Shown piece by piece: positions 11,366 through 23,115 of a DNA stretch of 64,000 bases. Source of the DNA: Ixodes scapularis. Taxonomy: Eukaryota > Arthropoda > Arachnida > Ixodida > Ixodidae. The position numbers and the translations under genes were made by a program. How positions within the stretch are numbered: position 1 is the first letter of the stretch; the number at the start of each line of letters is the position of its first letter. The stretch is from assembly GCF_016920785.2 (NCBI RefSeq), contig NW_024609846.1:104336831-104400830 (forward strand). The letters run 5' to 3'. Under the pieces are notes generated by a model. The model had not been told where the DNA came from, ran no database searches, and worked only from the letters and a program-made list of their open reading frames with translations.

Positions 11366-12750
11366 GTGACCCCCAATTGACCGCCGCCATGTTGTACAAT
11401 TTTGACCACTAGACACGTGACCAGGCAAAATCTATGACGTAACCAGACCAAATCTCTGGCGTCAACGATAAGATGGCAGCGCCCAATGCGTGTCGGAAGC
11501 GTTGTGGGCGTTGATCGGAGTGTGTGGATTTCGTGTGCGGAATTCGGTTTTTCAGGGTTTTGTGTGCTCTCCCGCGTACGAATAACGTGAAGTACGAGGG
11601 AATGAGGCTTTTCTTTTTTATTTAATTCAGAGTAAGCCAGATTCGGTCCCGTGCTTCTCGTACGGGCTCGGATCACTACCTCGGACATCGCTCGGTCGTT
11701 CGAGTTTAATTAAAATATCCGAAATCGTTAACCACGGGAGCTCCTCGATAATCGCTGTGTCGAAGGATACGTCGAACCCATCCGGAACGCGGAGTCTAAA
11801 GGTATGTAGGACGTAACCAGAACGCGGAGTTCTAACGGTACGGCGGACGTGCCCGGGCAATTTTCTTAGCTCGACCGTCAAGATTCGGATTTGAAGCAGC
11901 GAGAGAAGTGTTGAAATCTCCGAACTGCTCGGTGCTGAGCTAACTACGGACCACTTCACTATGTGATCCGTAGTGACGTGAAAAAGACCGACGGCGGTCA
12001 CTCCGGGCGGACGGCGGCTCCCGGCCGCCTGCCTTCTGTGAAGGGGCGACAGTCGTGTAAGCAGTACTGTACCAGCTTCTCTTATAGTTATGTTGTTCTC
12101 GAGCAGCTTCCCGATCACTAAACCCCGCAAACGCGTGCCGAAATTTCAAAAGGTGTCTGCCAACCTGGAAAGCCTTGAACTCCCAGAGAATTTCGAATCA
12201 TCTGGGAAAGTCTGGGAATCATTCAAAAAGAGGGCTAAATAAGGGAAGACGACTAGTGAAAGCGGCATGGCGGTTGCTCGTCGGCACGGCCATGCTGAAT
12301 GACATTGCCGAAATGTCATCCTTCGACTCAAAAACTCAAGGAATTTGATCAAAATAGTCAGGGAAAAACTTGGAAAAGTCGGGGAATTTCAAATCAGTAG
12401 TTTGTTAGACACAATATTTGATTTTCTTGGCACTCCACGCGTTTTTACACACGACAGGCACACGCCCGTGTATCACGGCAGCCAGGCCAAGCGGCTGCCA
12501 GCCACTTATGCAGGGTCGATAAGACGCAAGCGTGGAACGCTTTCGGACTGCTGTAAATACACCAGCGGGAGCGTCCGGCCGCAGTCCGACTGCCCACGCT
12601 AGGACACCCGACACAGACTCAGCGTCCTGGGTACGTCTGACGTATCTTTAGATTTTGCATCCTAGGTACGTCAGACCTATCTTTAGACACAGTGCCTGAT
12701 AATAGTAGTGAATAGGGTCACGTTCAGTGCGCAAGTCACTTTATTACACT
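11366..12750. other. Unassigned; long minus-strand ORF of unknown status
   Basis: A minus-strand ORF spans 11627-12130 (167 codons). It contains RVPDGFDVSFDTAIIEELPW, which looks protein-like, but I recognise no family. 12150-12410 shows short iterations of CTGGAAA/TCTGGGAA/GGGGAATTT, a degenerate low-complexity repeat. Confidence 0.35.
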
Positions 12751-12756
12751 CGGAGA

Positions 12757-13370
12757 GCGGAATTCCATTCCCGTTGCGCAGGTAGTTCCCGAGCTAGGCA
12801 CGCACTTGAAGACTATGTTTCACTCTTTCATAAAGCAAGCTTTGCGGGACCCCTCCGCCCTTGTGCACCCATTCGCAGGTTGTGTCGCCTTTCCTCACGT
12901 AACTCCCGCAGGTTCAGTGAGTTGCCGAGAGACTGCAGCCCCGGCGTCGCTCGGTACATACAAGAGGCGGCTCACGTCGGTCGTCCAGCAGCACACCGGA
13001 GGGACGCAAAGCTAGCAGCCTCCTTGGTGCACGCAAGACGAGGCTGAGCAGAGCTCCAAGCTCTTCTGACGCACATGTGCACTTCAATGAGACCGGTGTC
13101 GCACCCCGATTCCTAGAGATGTGGTCGCACTGGCAGTCTTGTTGGTCCTTGGGGGCCGTCGAGGAGTGCCAGAAAGCAAAATTCCATCCTTCTTGCGCAG
13201 GTAGTTCCCCAGCTAGTCACTTCCTTGACAACGTCGCACCCTCTCTGGAAGCAAGCTTCGGGATGCTCTTGTGCACCCATTTGCAGGTCGTGTCGCCTTT
13301 GCTCACGCAACTCTCGCAGGTCCAGCGAGTTGCCGAGCCGCTGTAGCCCCGGCGTCGCTGGTCGTGCATC
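12757..13370. repeat. Direct duplication of a ~200-bp segment, ~420 bp apart
   Basis: 12757-12955 and 13177-13370 share GGTAGTTCCC, GAGCTAG/CAGCTAG, AAGCAAGCTT, TTGTGCACCCATT, CAGGTTGTGTCGCC and CCCCGGCGTCGCT in the same order. The second copy abuts the end of the P-element transposase remnant, so the duplication may be part of that transposon. Confidence 0.7.
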
Positions 13371-13824
13371 CTGGTCCTGGTCGTGCATCAACCACCGCTG
13401 CCCATTTCCGCAGAGTGCTTGGGTGTGGTAGCTTGACGTGCTTTCGCAGAAAGCTGTATGCCTTTGCCGAGTAAAAATGGAGCGTGAGGGCAAACTTGCG
13501 AACATCCTCTGTACATGCGTTTTTCTTGCGCCTGACTCTTTTTAAGACGAGGTTGCGCATTGTGTTGGTGAATGCATTGTCAAGTATGTCAACTGCTGGC
13601 TTAGGAAATCGTGTCCTCAGTTCACGGAGCAGCGTGTTCAGCTTCCTAATCCTGGCCGTCTTCCGATTGATCTTCTTCTTTGCCTGTTTCAACAGTTTCC
13701 TCGCCTTCTGCAGCTTTTGCCTACTCGTGGCCAGGACCCTGTGCAGTCGTGGTGACACAGCTGCGTACGAGTGGTTACCGAAGGAAGTGTTGCGTCGCAT
13801 GAATACAGCTTCAGGGGGAGTCAT
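13303..13824 (-). pseudogene. P-element/THAP9-type transposase fragment
   Basis: The 173-codon minus-strand ORF has a basic helical segment (LQKARKLLKQAKKKINRKTA) followed by ...LHFYSAKAYSFLRKHVKLPHPSTLRKW, the recognisable N-terminal/central block of P-element-type transposases (helix-rich DNA-binding region, then the start of the catalytic domain). After about residue 145 the reading becomes Gly/Ala-rich and overlaps the duplicated segment at 13177-13370, so the RNase H-like core is missing. No N-terminal THAP zinc finger is visible upstream to 14330. An incomplete, probably non-functional remnant; splicing into unseen exons cannot be excluded. Confidence 0.65.
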
Positions 13825-13971
13825 TCGTCATTCGGTCCACAAGAAGAGCCAGTCCCGATGTGCCCAGATTGCTGTTCACAGCACTGGTGTTGCCCCTCTT
13901 GGAGTTTTGCTGCTCGGTGTGGGATTCGGCAACCAGGCCTCCCTCGAGTCGGTGCAATGTCGCGCTTGCTA

Positions 13972-15453
13972 ATTTATTATGAGACGTCAGTTTGGCTTCC
14001 GAACACCGTCCTATTGAGCACTGCACCTCGTCCGTTCAGTCGGCAGGGACCCGCTTCATCATCGATGTCACGTATAGCGACCACGCGGCTCAGCCACTTT
14101 TCTGCTACCGGACTCCTCGATTCCTTTTGCTTCCTCCCAGCGGCGTACTCGCACTGGTGGACTGCAGCCCATTTTAACACATGCGCTTCGTCGCTAGAAC
14201 TCGTTCGCCCCCCTTGCGGTACCACTTTAAAGGTCCCCCCCCCCCCACCCCCCCCCCCCCCCGGGCCAGTCACCAGTTCACCACCAATCGACAGTGTCTC
14301 ACTTCGAACATTCACCAAGAGCGTCACGGTTCACCTGCGGGGCATCTAGCTCGATATTTTTATTCCGATCGCAGAGTGGGCTCCAGCAGGCGGACTGGAT
14401 GCACCATCCTCTACACTTGTACACCCTATACCGATGCTTAGCTCACAATACTAACTATTCCGCTCGAGAAAACTATAATATTGTGACTCATCAACCTATT
14501 TTATACACACTATGTGCTAGCATTAGCGCCTGCCTATTATATGCGACAGAAATCATCTGAAACCAACGTTGTTTCCACACGTTCCCATTGCCTTCCATAG
14601 CGGCCGCCGCGCTTTTGGTGCTGAGCTAGGGCGGCGCCTAGCGGAACACTCGCTCCCTCCTAGCCGTTCACGTGATATTTATTGGCCCGCGCGCTCCCAT
14701 AGGGAAACTCGTAGTGACCTGGTCGCCCTTATAAATCCTGTCGTGGGCTTGGCCATCACCTTGAAAGGAGAGAGTGTATGACCATCTCGTTGAGGTCGAA
14801 AAAGTGTATGCTGCGCGCGCACGATGATTCAATGAGACAGCCCGCGCAGTAAAAAGAGCTAGCATATAGCTACGAGGTCATGCACATAGCTCTCCCAGAG
14901 GATACTGTATTCAGGCGTGGCGTATGAACTGTTCTGAAATTCGAGTCGTGTTCCAAGCGTCCTATGGTTATTCTTCCCGATTGACCTATTGTTCCAAGCA
15001 ACGAAGAAATCGTTATAAAACGTCTGGGGGAAAAATATAACACGAAATATAAAAGGCCATAAACTAAAGCATTTCGGTCAGAATGCCTTTCGAACGTTGC
15101 TGGTGTCCGCCGCTTCATGACGCAACAAGTTGTGGCGAGTACACTGTAAAAGTACTTAATTTTTGTGATGACTAATTCTTCGCGACTTTTGGAACTAAAG
15201 AAATATCGCGAAAAATAGATCACGCAAACAAATTACCCCTATGGTAATCAATACTAAGCGTACCCCTCAAAACCTGAAATACTGTGCCCCGCCAAATAGT
15301 CCCGAAACCCACACCTCGTAAAATTTGCGAAATATCGAGGCCGCGAAAATAAAGGTAACGGTATTTGCTTACAGCGTTGCTAAAAGGCCTAAGAGGAGAG
15401 AACGTTGTGTCGAAGCCTGTAACTGCCGCCGAAGCAAACGTTCTCTATAATTA
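13972..15453. other. No recognised gene; poly-C tract
   Basis: A C-run of about 28 interrupted by one A lies near 14234-14262. From about 15120 to 15360 there are short TCGCGA/CGCGAAAAT-type motifs typical of a degraded repeat. ORFs here are short and unrecognised. Confidence 0.4.
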
Positions 15454-16282
15454 GGGTGTGTACTTTCCGGTGTTTATTTGTGAGAAAAATCGGCGGATGT
15501 TTTTCGGTGTTTATTTATTCTCAAAACACCGGTGTATTTCGGTGAAACGTCTCGCGACGAGGCTAAAATCGGTGAATATCGGTGAAAAAAAAGCGATTGA
15601 TCACAGACAGAGAGTTCCAACTTAATTCACATAGTTCATACACTTCTTCTCTAGGAAGCAACTATTTCTCACACTTGGTTATTATAGTAGATGCAAGCAT
15701 ACTTTCATGCTTGCATCTACACGCAAGGAACGTGCTGCCGTCATGGCAGCACGTTCCTTGCGGTTCGGAACCCGCAATTATGAAAACGCACGCTCCTGTG
15801 CGACACGGACGTTGGCAGTGTCTTCCAGGAACCACAGCAACCTCTGAATATATGGCTTGCACCGACATCACTTGGTCAGACACAATAAGGAAAAAGCACG
15901 TGAGAGCCTACCCTCCACTGTGTTAATTTTTTCACAAAAGGGGGCCATGGGAGACACAATAAGGGAAAGGCGTATGAGAGCTTAGCTTCCACTGCGCTCA
16001 CCAGACGCTTTTGACCCCCAGAAAGGAGGGCGGACTGACGCCACTTGCAAGCCATGTATAAACACTGGAAGAATGCAGGATCCACGAGATAACACGTTTG
16101 ACGAACCTCTACGGGGAAAGAGTTGCGCTAGGTCGGAAACTAGCAACGGCTGGTGTTTTTCGGTTTTAACCAGGGCAAAAATATCCAACCACCGGTGTTT
16201 TTCGGTTTTAGCCGATTTTATGTTTTCGTCACCGACGGATGTTTATCGGTGTTTTTCGGTTAAAACCGGAAAATACACACCC
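15454..16282. mobile_element. TA-flanked MITE, 829 bp, TIR GGGTGTGTA-TTTCCGG
   Basis: Ends are GGGTGTGTACTTTCCGGTG and CCGGAAAATACACACCC, inverted with one or two mismatches and each bordered by TA. Subterminal regions on both sides repeat CGGTGTTTTTCGGTTTTA-like units, a minisatellite probably serving as transposase-binding sites. The interior holds the two perfect hairpins at 15687-15762 and a direct duplication of GACACAATAAGG...GAGAGC...CCACTG (about 15878 and 15953). No protein is encoded. Confidence 0.8.
15687..15762. repeat. Two consecutive perfect hairpins
   Basis: The first hairpin is 14 bp of perfect stem (GTAGATGCAAGCAT) with a 6-nt loop, 15687-15720. One base later the second is 18 bp of perfect stem (CGCAAGGAACGTGCTGCC) with a 5-nt loop, 15722-15762. 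Both are inside the 829-bp MITE. Confidence 0.95.
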
Positions 16283-16712
16283 TATCTATAATGCGGCTGT
16301 CGAAGACGCGATATGTGACACGATCGTGCAAGCGTCGGCAGCGCTGACGTGATAAGCAACTCAATTGTTGATGTAAACCGCATAGCCAACGAAGACGCGA
16401 AAGTGACTCCATCGGCGATGTAGACAGCGTCACCAACAAAAATGCGACCACCTATATACTCAGTCGCCGATGTAAGAACGAAGCCGCGAAAAAAAAGTCG
16501 CCGTTTCTTGCGGATGTGCCTCCACGTAAATTTCAGTCACAAACTTGAATTGCGCCTTCGGTTTTGGTCGCTCGTCCTCCGGGCGACGTAGTTGTCACTT
16601 ATCTTATCCGTAATGTACCAATTTGGAATGTCAACCAAGCTCATGGTCCACGATAGCGCATCGGGACCAGCGCCGGTAATGCTCGCGATCGCGGGCAAAT
16701 ATAATATTTTTA

Positions 16713-17590
16713 GACAGTTTTAGTATAGCGTTGCTGGATCTTACGTACGCAATACGCAATAGTATAGCGTACGCTAAAAATGACCTGCTCGGACCGAATT
16801 TAGTTGTGCGTTACGTTTTCGAGTGAACACCGCGCATGATCTTGGTTAAATTTGCTAGAGGCGTAGAATTCCGCATGCTTATGCGCAACCATGCTTCTGG
16901 AAAGAAATATTGAAAAAGAAAAAGTGTTTAATCATTTTATTTCAGATTAAACCAAGCTACAGCTGCCTCGTCAAGCGCGCTTTTCTGCGGGGTACTGAGG
17001 CTTCGAGTACGAGTGCGTAGCCAAATTCGATCACGGAGCCTCCGTCAGTCGTACCGTGGAAACGGTACCTTTTATCAATGCTGTCGCGGAATGACATTCA
17101 TGACCTACTGATGTCCAGTGCATAGCGAGAACTTCGGCGATCTCTTTTAGAGTCGTTCGTCTGTCGGCGATGAACTGTGGGGTTAGGCTTAGCGTTGAGC
17201 AGATCGCAGCGTCGACGCACACTGCGAGCGGCGAACATTTCCATTGTGCAGTCCTTCAGCTGCAGGGCGATCTGATCCGACCGCGGTAGGTCTCAGAAAG
17301 AATCGCCGAGCTGAACACCATGCAATTTCACGTAACACAGAACTTCGAAAACACCACGTCGCCCTTGCTGCGCCAGTCAAGGTAACAGCCATCTTAAAAC
17401 TGGCGCTCTCGTTGGGTCCGAGATCTCTCGAAAGCGTCCCGCAAGGCCCGCTAGCCAGCAACGCAACATCCCCAGCGTTTCGTGCGTACGCAATACGCTA
17501 GCCCTTCTATTGCGTTCTGCGCATGCGCACTCACGACCCGCAATCTCCTTGCGTACGCAAAGCTATAGCGCACGGTCCACTAAAACTGTC
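16713..17590. mobile_element. TA-flanked MITE A, 878 bp
   Basis: Starts GACAGTTTTAGTATAGCG and ends CTAAAACTGTC, flanked by TA on both sides (16711-16712, 17591-17592). The inner ends carry GCGTACGCAATACGC-type motifs that also occur in the neighbouring element. A minus-strand ORF at 17031-17222 inside it is unrecognised. Confidence 0.75.
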
Positions 17591-17595
17591 TAATA

Positions 17596-18359
17596 GGGAG
17601 TTTTAGAATAGCGCACGCTAAAGCTTTGCGTACGCAAAGAATAGCGTCGTCGCCACTGCGCATGCTCCGAACGCAAACCAGGTTTTGCGCTTTGCGTGCG
17701 CAATTTCTCGGTATAGCGTGCGCTTTGCGTGCGCAATTTCTCGGTATAGCTATTTCTCGGAAATAGCGTGCGTACGCAAAGAGTCTTTGCGCTTCTCCTA
17801 TGGTGGATTCGTGATGAGAAGTTGGCTAAATCCAAGGCGAGCACAGTTAAAAAAACATGGCGGCTTCCAGGATTATGTCGGCGGCTGCTTTGGCGGCGTC
17901 GTGAGTGCGACGTCGGCGGTATCCTCGCGACTGCAATTTCCAATACGGGACGACATTGTACTCGGTTTGGCAGCGATTACCGACAACTTGATGCTTGCGA
18001 CGCGCGAACATTTCACGGCGAAGGTATGATGTGCGAAGGTCAGTACACGAGACCTCTCTTGCCGAGGCGACGCAAGCGGACACGACAGCTCAACCGCTCA
18101 CGTCGCGTTCTCATGTTTAAACAAATTAAAATGCTACTCTGGACCAAAAAACTCGTTTTTTTCTAAAGTTACAGCATTTCGTGTGTGAAATAAAAGTTGT
18201 TACTGTATCTTGGTGGCGTCGCAAGCGCGAGATGCTTGGGCTTTTGCGTCGCGGCGGAGAAACGCTATTCTAAGACTCTCTTGCGTCGCGTGCGCTAATA
18301 CAAGCGCTAAATTTAGCGCTAGCGTGCGCTAAAATGTCGTACGTTATTCTAAAACTCCC
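17596..18359. mobile_element. TA-flanked MITE B, 764 bp, abutting MITE A
   Basis: Terminal inverted repeats GGGAGTTTTAGAATA are identical at both ends, each next to TA (17594-17595, 18360-18361). Only five bases separate it from MITE A. Subterminal GCGCACGCTAAAG, GCGTACGCAAAG and AATTTCTCGGTATAGC motifs are repeated. The middle (about 17850-18120) is GC-rich with overlapping short ORFs and could be captured sequence, but I recognise nothing in it. Confidence 0.8.
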
Positions 18360-18361
18360 TA

Positions 18362-19571
18362 ATGTCAGCGCCTTGCCCGATTATAGCGGCCAGCCGCACT
18401 TTCTAGCGCCTTCAAGGCAGCTGCTCATTGTTGCCAAGAGCAATTTCGGAAAGGGTCTACAGCCATGGGTGGTTTGATTTGAACTCGAAGAGGCTTGTCC
18501 GTGGGGTCTGGTGGTGGTGGTTGTAGCAGCACCGTATTTAACTCATATTTCATTAAAACATATACGGGCATGTAACAGTTACCTCGACCCCGAAATAAAT
18601 AATACTGCTTTTCACAGAATTAGATGTACGCAGAGCAGATAGTTGGGCCAGTTGGTTCATATCGATGTGTGCAAAAACGTCAAAAGAGAAAAAGCCCGAC
18701 CAAGTAAGGAACAGGAAAAAGCACTTAATTGTTTCATTCCACTTGTTCCGTCGTTGTCCCTTTAGGTTCCTTTCCGACATAAAGTGATAAATTCTGTATT
18801 TCCAAAAGTTCAAATGTGCCAAAATGTAACTTTGGCTCTTTTTTTTCTTTCGCAGTTTATTTTACAAAACACTGACCACCCCCAAACTTAACAATGGTTG
18901 TTTACATTGATGATAGTATTTAACACTGTGCTTACGCCAAACATTATTTTTTTTTTATCTGCAGTTTCTCTTATTAAAGAATTACAGAAGCGAGCGGCGG
19001 TAAATCTGCCACCTAGACGCGACAGTACAACTTGCGCCATCTAGGGGCAAATATGGGCGGCCCGGCAGCAGTAGAGGCGGCGATTGTAACGCCGTGTTTT
19101 GAGGCGGCGGAAACAAAAACCCTACACTTGAGCGCAGTTGTAGGGTTCAACTTTTTTCTGTTTAGCTTTCCTCCTCAACTCATAAATCGCGCATTGTACC
19201 AAACAGTTTAAGAAGTCGGAAAGAAGGGAGTCCCCTCTGCTCGGAATCTCGCTTGTGTAGCCCGGACACAGCCATTGTCCCTCTAGAAGATTAGCCCGTC
19301 GCTCACCAATTCCGACTAGTTGCTTTCCCCACCCGGTTCACCCCGAAGCTCACAGTGCTGTGGAAGCTACGTGCTCGTTGGGCCAGCCACACATTTTCCA
19401 CGTGATCACGCCCTCTCGCGCATACCGACCCGCAGAGAATGAGGTCAGGTGATGAAAGGGAGGCGGCTGATTGGTCCGGCAAGCGCGTAGCTTCCACCGC
19501 AATGTCAGCTTAGGGGTAAAGGGATTAAGTGAGGCCCGGTGTCGTGTGACGTGCGCTTGGGCCCTGGTGAC
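18362..19571. other. No recognised gene
   Basis: A minus-strand ORF at 18553-18822 reads through a stretch I take for a dispersed-repeat tail. The rest is mixed sequence with no gene evidence. Confidence 0.4.
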
Positions 19572-20104
19572 AAGCGCGATCCAAACCAACGCTTCTTTTT
19601 GCGCCTGTAGGTCGTGCGGCTGCGGATGTGACGTATTTTCGTGACGTCGCGCCGCTTCTTCGCTCCTTCCGGGCGCGCACAAGAAAGTTGGTTGATTTCA
19701 ACTTCTTTCTCAACGCGCACAAAAACGCGCGGTGACGTGTAGGGCGCTCCTGTGTCCCGGCCAATCGGAGGAGGGCAAGCTAGTTCCGGCTCCACGTTTC
19801 TCGCCGTCTGGCTGCCCTCTCCTCCCCCCCCCCCCCCCCTTCTCTTCCAACATGACAACGCGATCTCTCTCTCTCTCTTCCTCTGGCCGTCTGGCCGGCC
19901 AGTCTGTCGCAGTTGCACCTTGCTTGTGCGCTCGTGCCTGCGTGCGCGCGTGCGCGCTCGCCCGAAGTTTCGCCCGTCCAAACCAAAGCGCACGGTTCTG
20001 ACTCAGAAAGCGCGCCCGGAAACAGCAAAAACGCCACGAAATGCGTCACATCCGCAGCCGCACGACCTACAGGCGCAAAAAGAAGCGTTGGTTTGGATCG
20101 CGCT
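19572..20104. mobile_element. Foldback element with ~70-bp strong inverted arms
   Basis: The left arm AAGCGCGATCCAAACCAACG...(19572 on) and the right arm ending CGCGCTT at 20104 are almost identical in inverted orientation over about 60-70 bp (through the GCGCCTGTAGGTCGTGCGGC and GCGGATGTGACG blocks). Weaker pairing continues inward to CCGGGCGCGC. The interior has a C-run and (CT)n. Long ORFs on both strands here, 19505-20307, simply reflect the GC-rich palindromic sequence. Confidence 0.75.
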
Positions 20105-21132
20105 TTATGGTGGCTAGTAGGCCGGTGACGCGCTGCGGGGTCCGCGGATGTATCACAGTGAAAAGGCGGAGAGTTTACGAAAGGAAGGAGGTACGAAATA
20201 GTCCGCTATGTTTTGCAAATTTTTGTAGCGAAAGTCAGGCTTCTGACTTTCTATCTTTGTTCTTTTGGCCCACTGAACGATGTGCTATTAGTAAAATCCC
20301 AATATAAATTGATTTACTCCAGCCCAAAATTCGTTTCATGGGTCCTTTAACGGCTGTACCCGTCCTAGTGGCTGAATAGGTTATTAACGTATTTGACGTC
20401 GTCGAGACGTTACCTTACTTCTTTCTTCTTTTTTTTTCACTCATCGGTCGTTTTTTGTTTTTTTGTTTTTTTCTCGCTTCTTCGCTCGCCTTTTTGCTGC
20501 TTACAAACATGAGCTGCCTCCTGCGTCCCAAGCAACTTCCGGTCGCTCCGTCTTCGCAACTCTGTCGAGCTTGCCTATGTCGCCAGTGCTAGAAAGCATA
20601 AACGCTACACGCACATCAAAGTTGGAGATTTAACGAGGGCCGTCGGCTGGTCAATTTAACGTCTTGGAGGAGGCAAGTTGGTTTACAAGAGTATTCGAAA
20701 ATATTTAACATATCTCGGGCTTCTTTGTTCTTTTGGCGTTCACCTGGAGAATTGGTGGTTAAACGTTTCATCGACATTTCAAACAGCGGTGTTAGGGTGG
20801 GCTTTGTTCATACTTTTTATGAACCGGAAGTTCTCTGGGACGTCAAAGACTAAAGCACCTCCTGGTGGCGTTTGCCATGAAAAGGGTCAATAGCCAAGGC
20901 TACAGCTGCACCGGCCTGGCAGCGCGGTTAAGCGGACCCCCGCAATAACCATGGCTGACGGGCACATGTGTTATTCCTTGGCAGAGTAGGCAAACAATTA
21001 ACAGCATGTAGAACGCTTTTGCTCACGTCTGCCTGAAAGCACTGTCTGCTGCGCACATTACACACCGCACCAAACGAACTGTCCGCGAACTGGCGCTTGA
21101 ACTACCGTCCGGCCGCTTTATAATGGCAGGAA
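20105..21132. other. No recognised gene
   Basis: T-rich runs at 20405-20475; only short unremarkable ORFs. Confidence 0.4.
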
Positions 21133-21510
21133 ACAATGGGGACCTTTAGCAAACCGCTGCCGCGTTCCGAAATCCGCACTACCGAAGCTTTGAAGCATGC
21201 TTTTAAGCGCGCGCCCGGGTGATACCGTGGCCGCGGGGCACGCGCTTAAAAGCATGCTTCAAAGCCTCCGGTACCGCTCATTCACACTGGAAGCGGATCC
21301 ACGTTCGCAAAGCGGTTGCGACCGCGGTTGTATAAAGATTCAGTGCAATTGCACGCGCTCTCGATGACATCGAGTGCGCGTGCAATTGTACTGGATCTTT
21401 ATACAACCGCGTTCGCAACCGCTTTGCGAACGCGGATCCGCTTCCAGTGTGAATGAGCGGGTAGTGCGGAACTCGGAACGCGTCAGCGGTTTGCTAAAGG
21501 TCCCCATTGT
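21133..21510. mobile_element. Nested foldback element (hairpins within a hairpin)
   Basis: Outer arms: ACAATGGGGACCTTTAGCAA at 21133 pairs with its complement ending at 21510, and pairing extends about 50 bp to GCACTACC. In the space between sit two further hairpins. The first (about 21186-21265) has arms around GCTTTGAAGCATGCTTTTAA. The second (about 21273-21461) has long near-perfect arms including CATTCACACTGGAAGCGGAT, CGCAAAGCGGTTGCG, TTGTATAAAGAT and TGCAATTG, with its centre near 21366. Almost every base of the 378 bp is in some stem. No coding content is supported. Confidence 0.88.
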
Positions 21511-22489
21511 GCCAATGCGGGGCCCGAAGCTCTCGTTCTGCAGACTCGCTCTTCGATCTTCCCTCTTCGCTTTGCTGCGCCCACGTTGTCGCTCCTGTTG
21601 CGCTTTGGTGGTATACGAAATGCCCGCAAGCGAGATCCACATTGTAAGTGTACTCGTAAACAACTTTCTGTGGCTAGGCAGTCGAAGGTACGGGAGCGCG
21701 TGTGTGAGCGCCTATCAAAGCTTTGGACTCCTACTCCTCCTCTCTTCGAACATGTCACACAGAGTTGTCTCCTGGTATATTTCATTTTGCTGCCGCCGGT
21801 GCGCGCTCTATCGAAGCTAGATTCCACGGATACGCAAGTACTAGAACTAATCTTATTAATGCTATGCATTTAAAAACAATACGTTGAACCCGGATATATC
21901 GAATTCAAAGGGGATCGTAAAATAGTTCGATATATACACTCCGTGCGGGAACTATAGGGGGCGCTTTGAAAAACGCGCGTAGCGCCGCTAGCGGAGGAGC
22001 TGGCGTCCGGCAGTGAGGCGCGTTCAGCAGCCTGCGGCGCCCTTCCGCGTGCGAAGCTGTGGCGATGTAAGCGCGCACGGACGAAACTTTTGCTTTTTGA
22101 GCCGATACGTTGAGGGTGACGTTGCATGAGTGCTGGGGCAGACCTAAGAAGGGAATCTAGATGTTTTCCACTTCTTATATATTGAGTTTGAGTCGTTATT
22201 AGGGGTAATTGCTCTAGTTGCAGCCGAAAAAGGGGTTGGAGCAACTTTCTGAAAAGCAAGATGGCCGCCGCCATAATTCCTCTGAGTGGGAAATTTGTTT
22301 CGGTCGTCGTTGTAAACGTAGACTGCTGGAACGATGCTATTTGGAGGCGAGTGAGATGTTCACTAAGTTTCTGCACAAAATGTGCCAAGTTTCATTAAGA
22401 CAGCAGGTGTGAAAGTTATGTTTCTAACGAATAAAGAAATACAGGCAGACTGGCTAATCCAATTTTTGACCCAAAATGTTGTGTTATAA
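21511..22489. other. No recognised gene
   Basis: GC-rich up to 21790, with overlapping ORFs on both strands that I do not trust. 21890-21950 has GGATATATCGAATT and TTCGATATATAC motifs, probably a degraded TIR-type repeat. Confidence 0.4.
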
Positions 22490-23115
22490 CCGGGCTGTGC
22501 GAAGTGCACATTTGGGCACACAGGTGCTTCGACTTGACAGTAACTTGATACAGCACTTATTAAACCAAAAATAGATGGCATAGGGAAACCAGGTGAAAAT
22601 TTGGTTTGGGCGACGTAACTCATTGGGAACCGGTTTTGACCACGAAAGGGCTGTCAAGAGTATACCACTCGTCGTGGGAGGGTGAGACTTTGCAGGTAGG
22701 AAGGAACTAGTCGACTGTACTTACAATTGAAACAACTTTACGAAAGGTGGTTCCAAAACCGAGAAAACAAAGTTGTCGGCCAACACACGGTTTGGCCGGC
22801 CATTGTGGTCAGCTGTTGTGAACTAACCTGCAGTGCGAAATGCTGATTTTCGGCACACAGGTACTTTGACATGACCGTAACTTGACACAACACTTATTAT
22901 ACCGAGAGGTGGCATAGCAAAACCAGGCGGAAATTTAGTTTGGGCGGCGTAACTAAATGGGAACCAGCTTTGACAGTCAAAGGCTGTCAAGATAATACCA
23001 CTCATCGAGGGAGGGGCACACTTTACAGGTAGGAAGGGCCCAGTGGACGGTACTTCCCGTTCGAACCACTTTGCGATGGGTGGCTCTAAAGCCGAGAAAA
23101 AAAATTGTTGTCTAC
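22490..23115. repeat. Diverged ~340-bp tandem duplication
   Basis: Copy 1 (about 22490-22780) and copy 2 (about 22830-23115) share, in order, GGCACACAGG, CTTGACA, CAGG(T/C)GGAAATTT-like, GTTTGGGCG(A/G)CGTAACT, GGGAACC, CTGTCAAGA, ATACCACTC, CAGGTAGGAAGG and GCCGAGAAAA. Function unknown; no coding. Confidence 0.75.

Noticed and set aside
18553..18822. 89-codon minus-strand ORF
   Set aside because: Looks like a repeat tail; no domain, no splice context.
19505..20307. Long ORFs on both strands
   Set aside because: Produced by GC-rich inverted arms of a foldback element; plus and minus versions are mirror readings.
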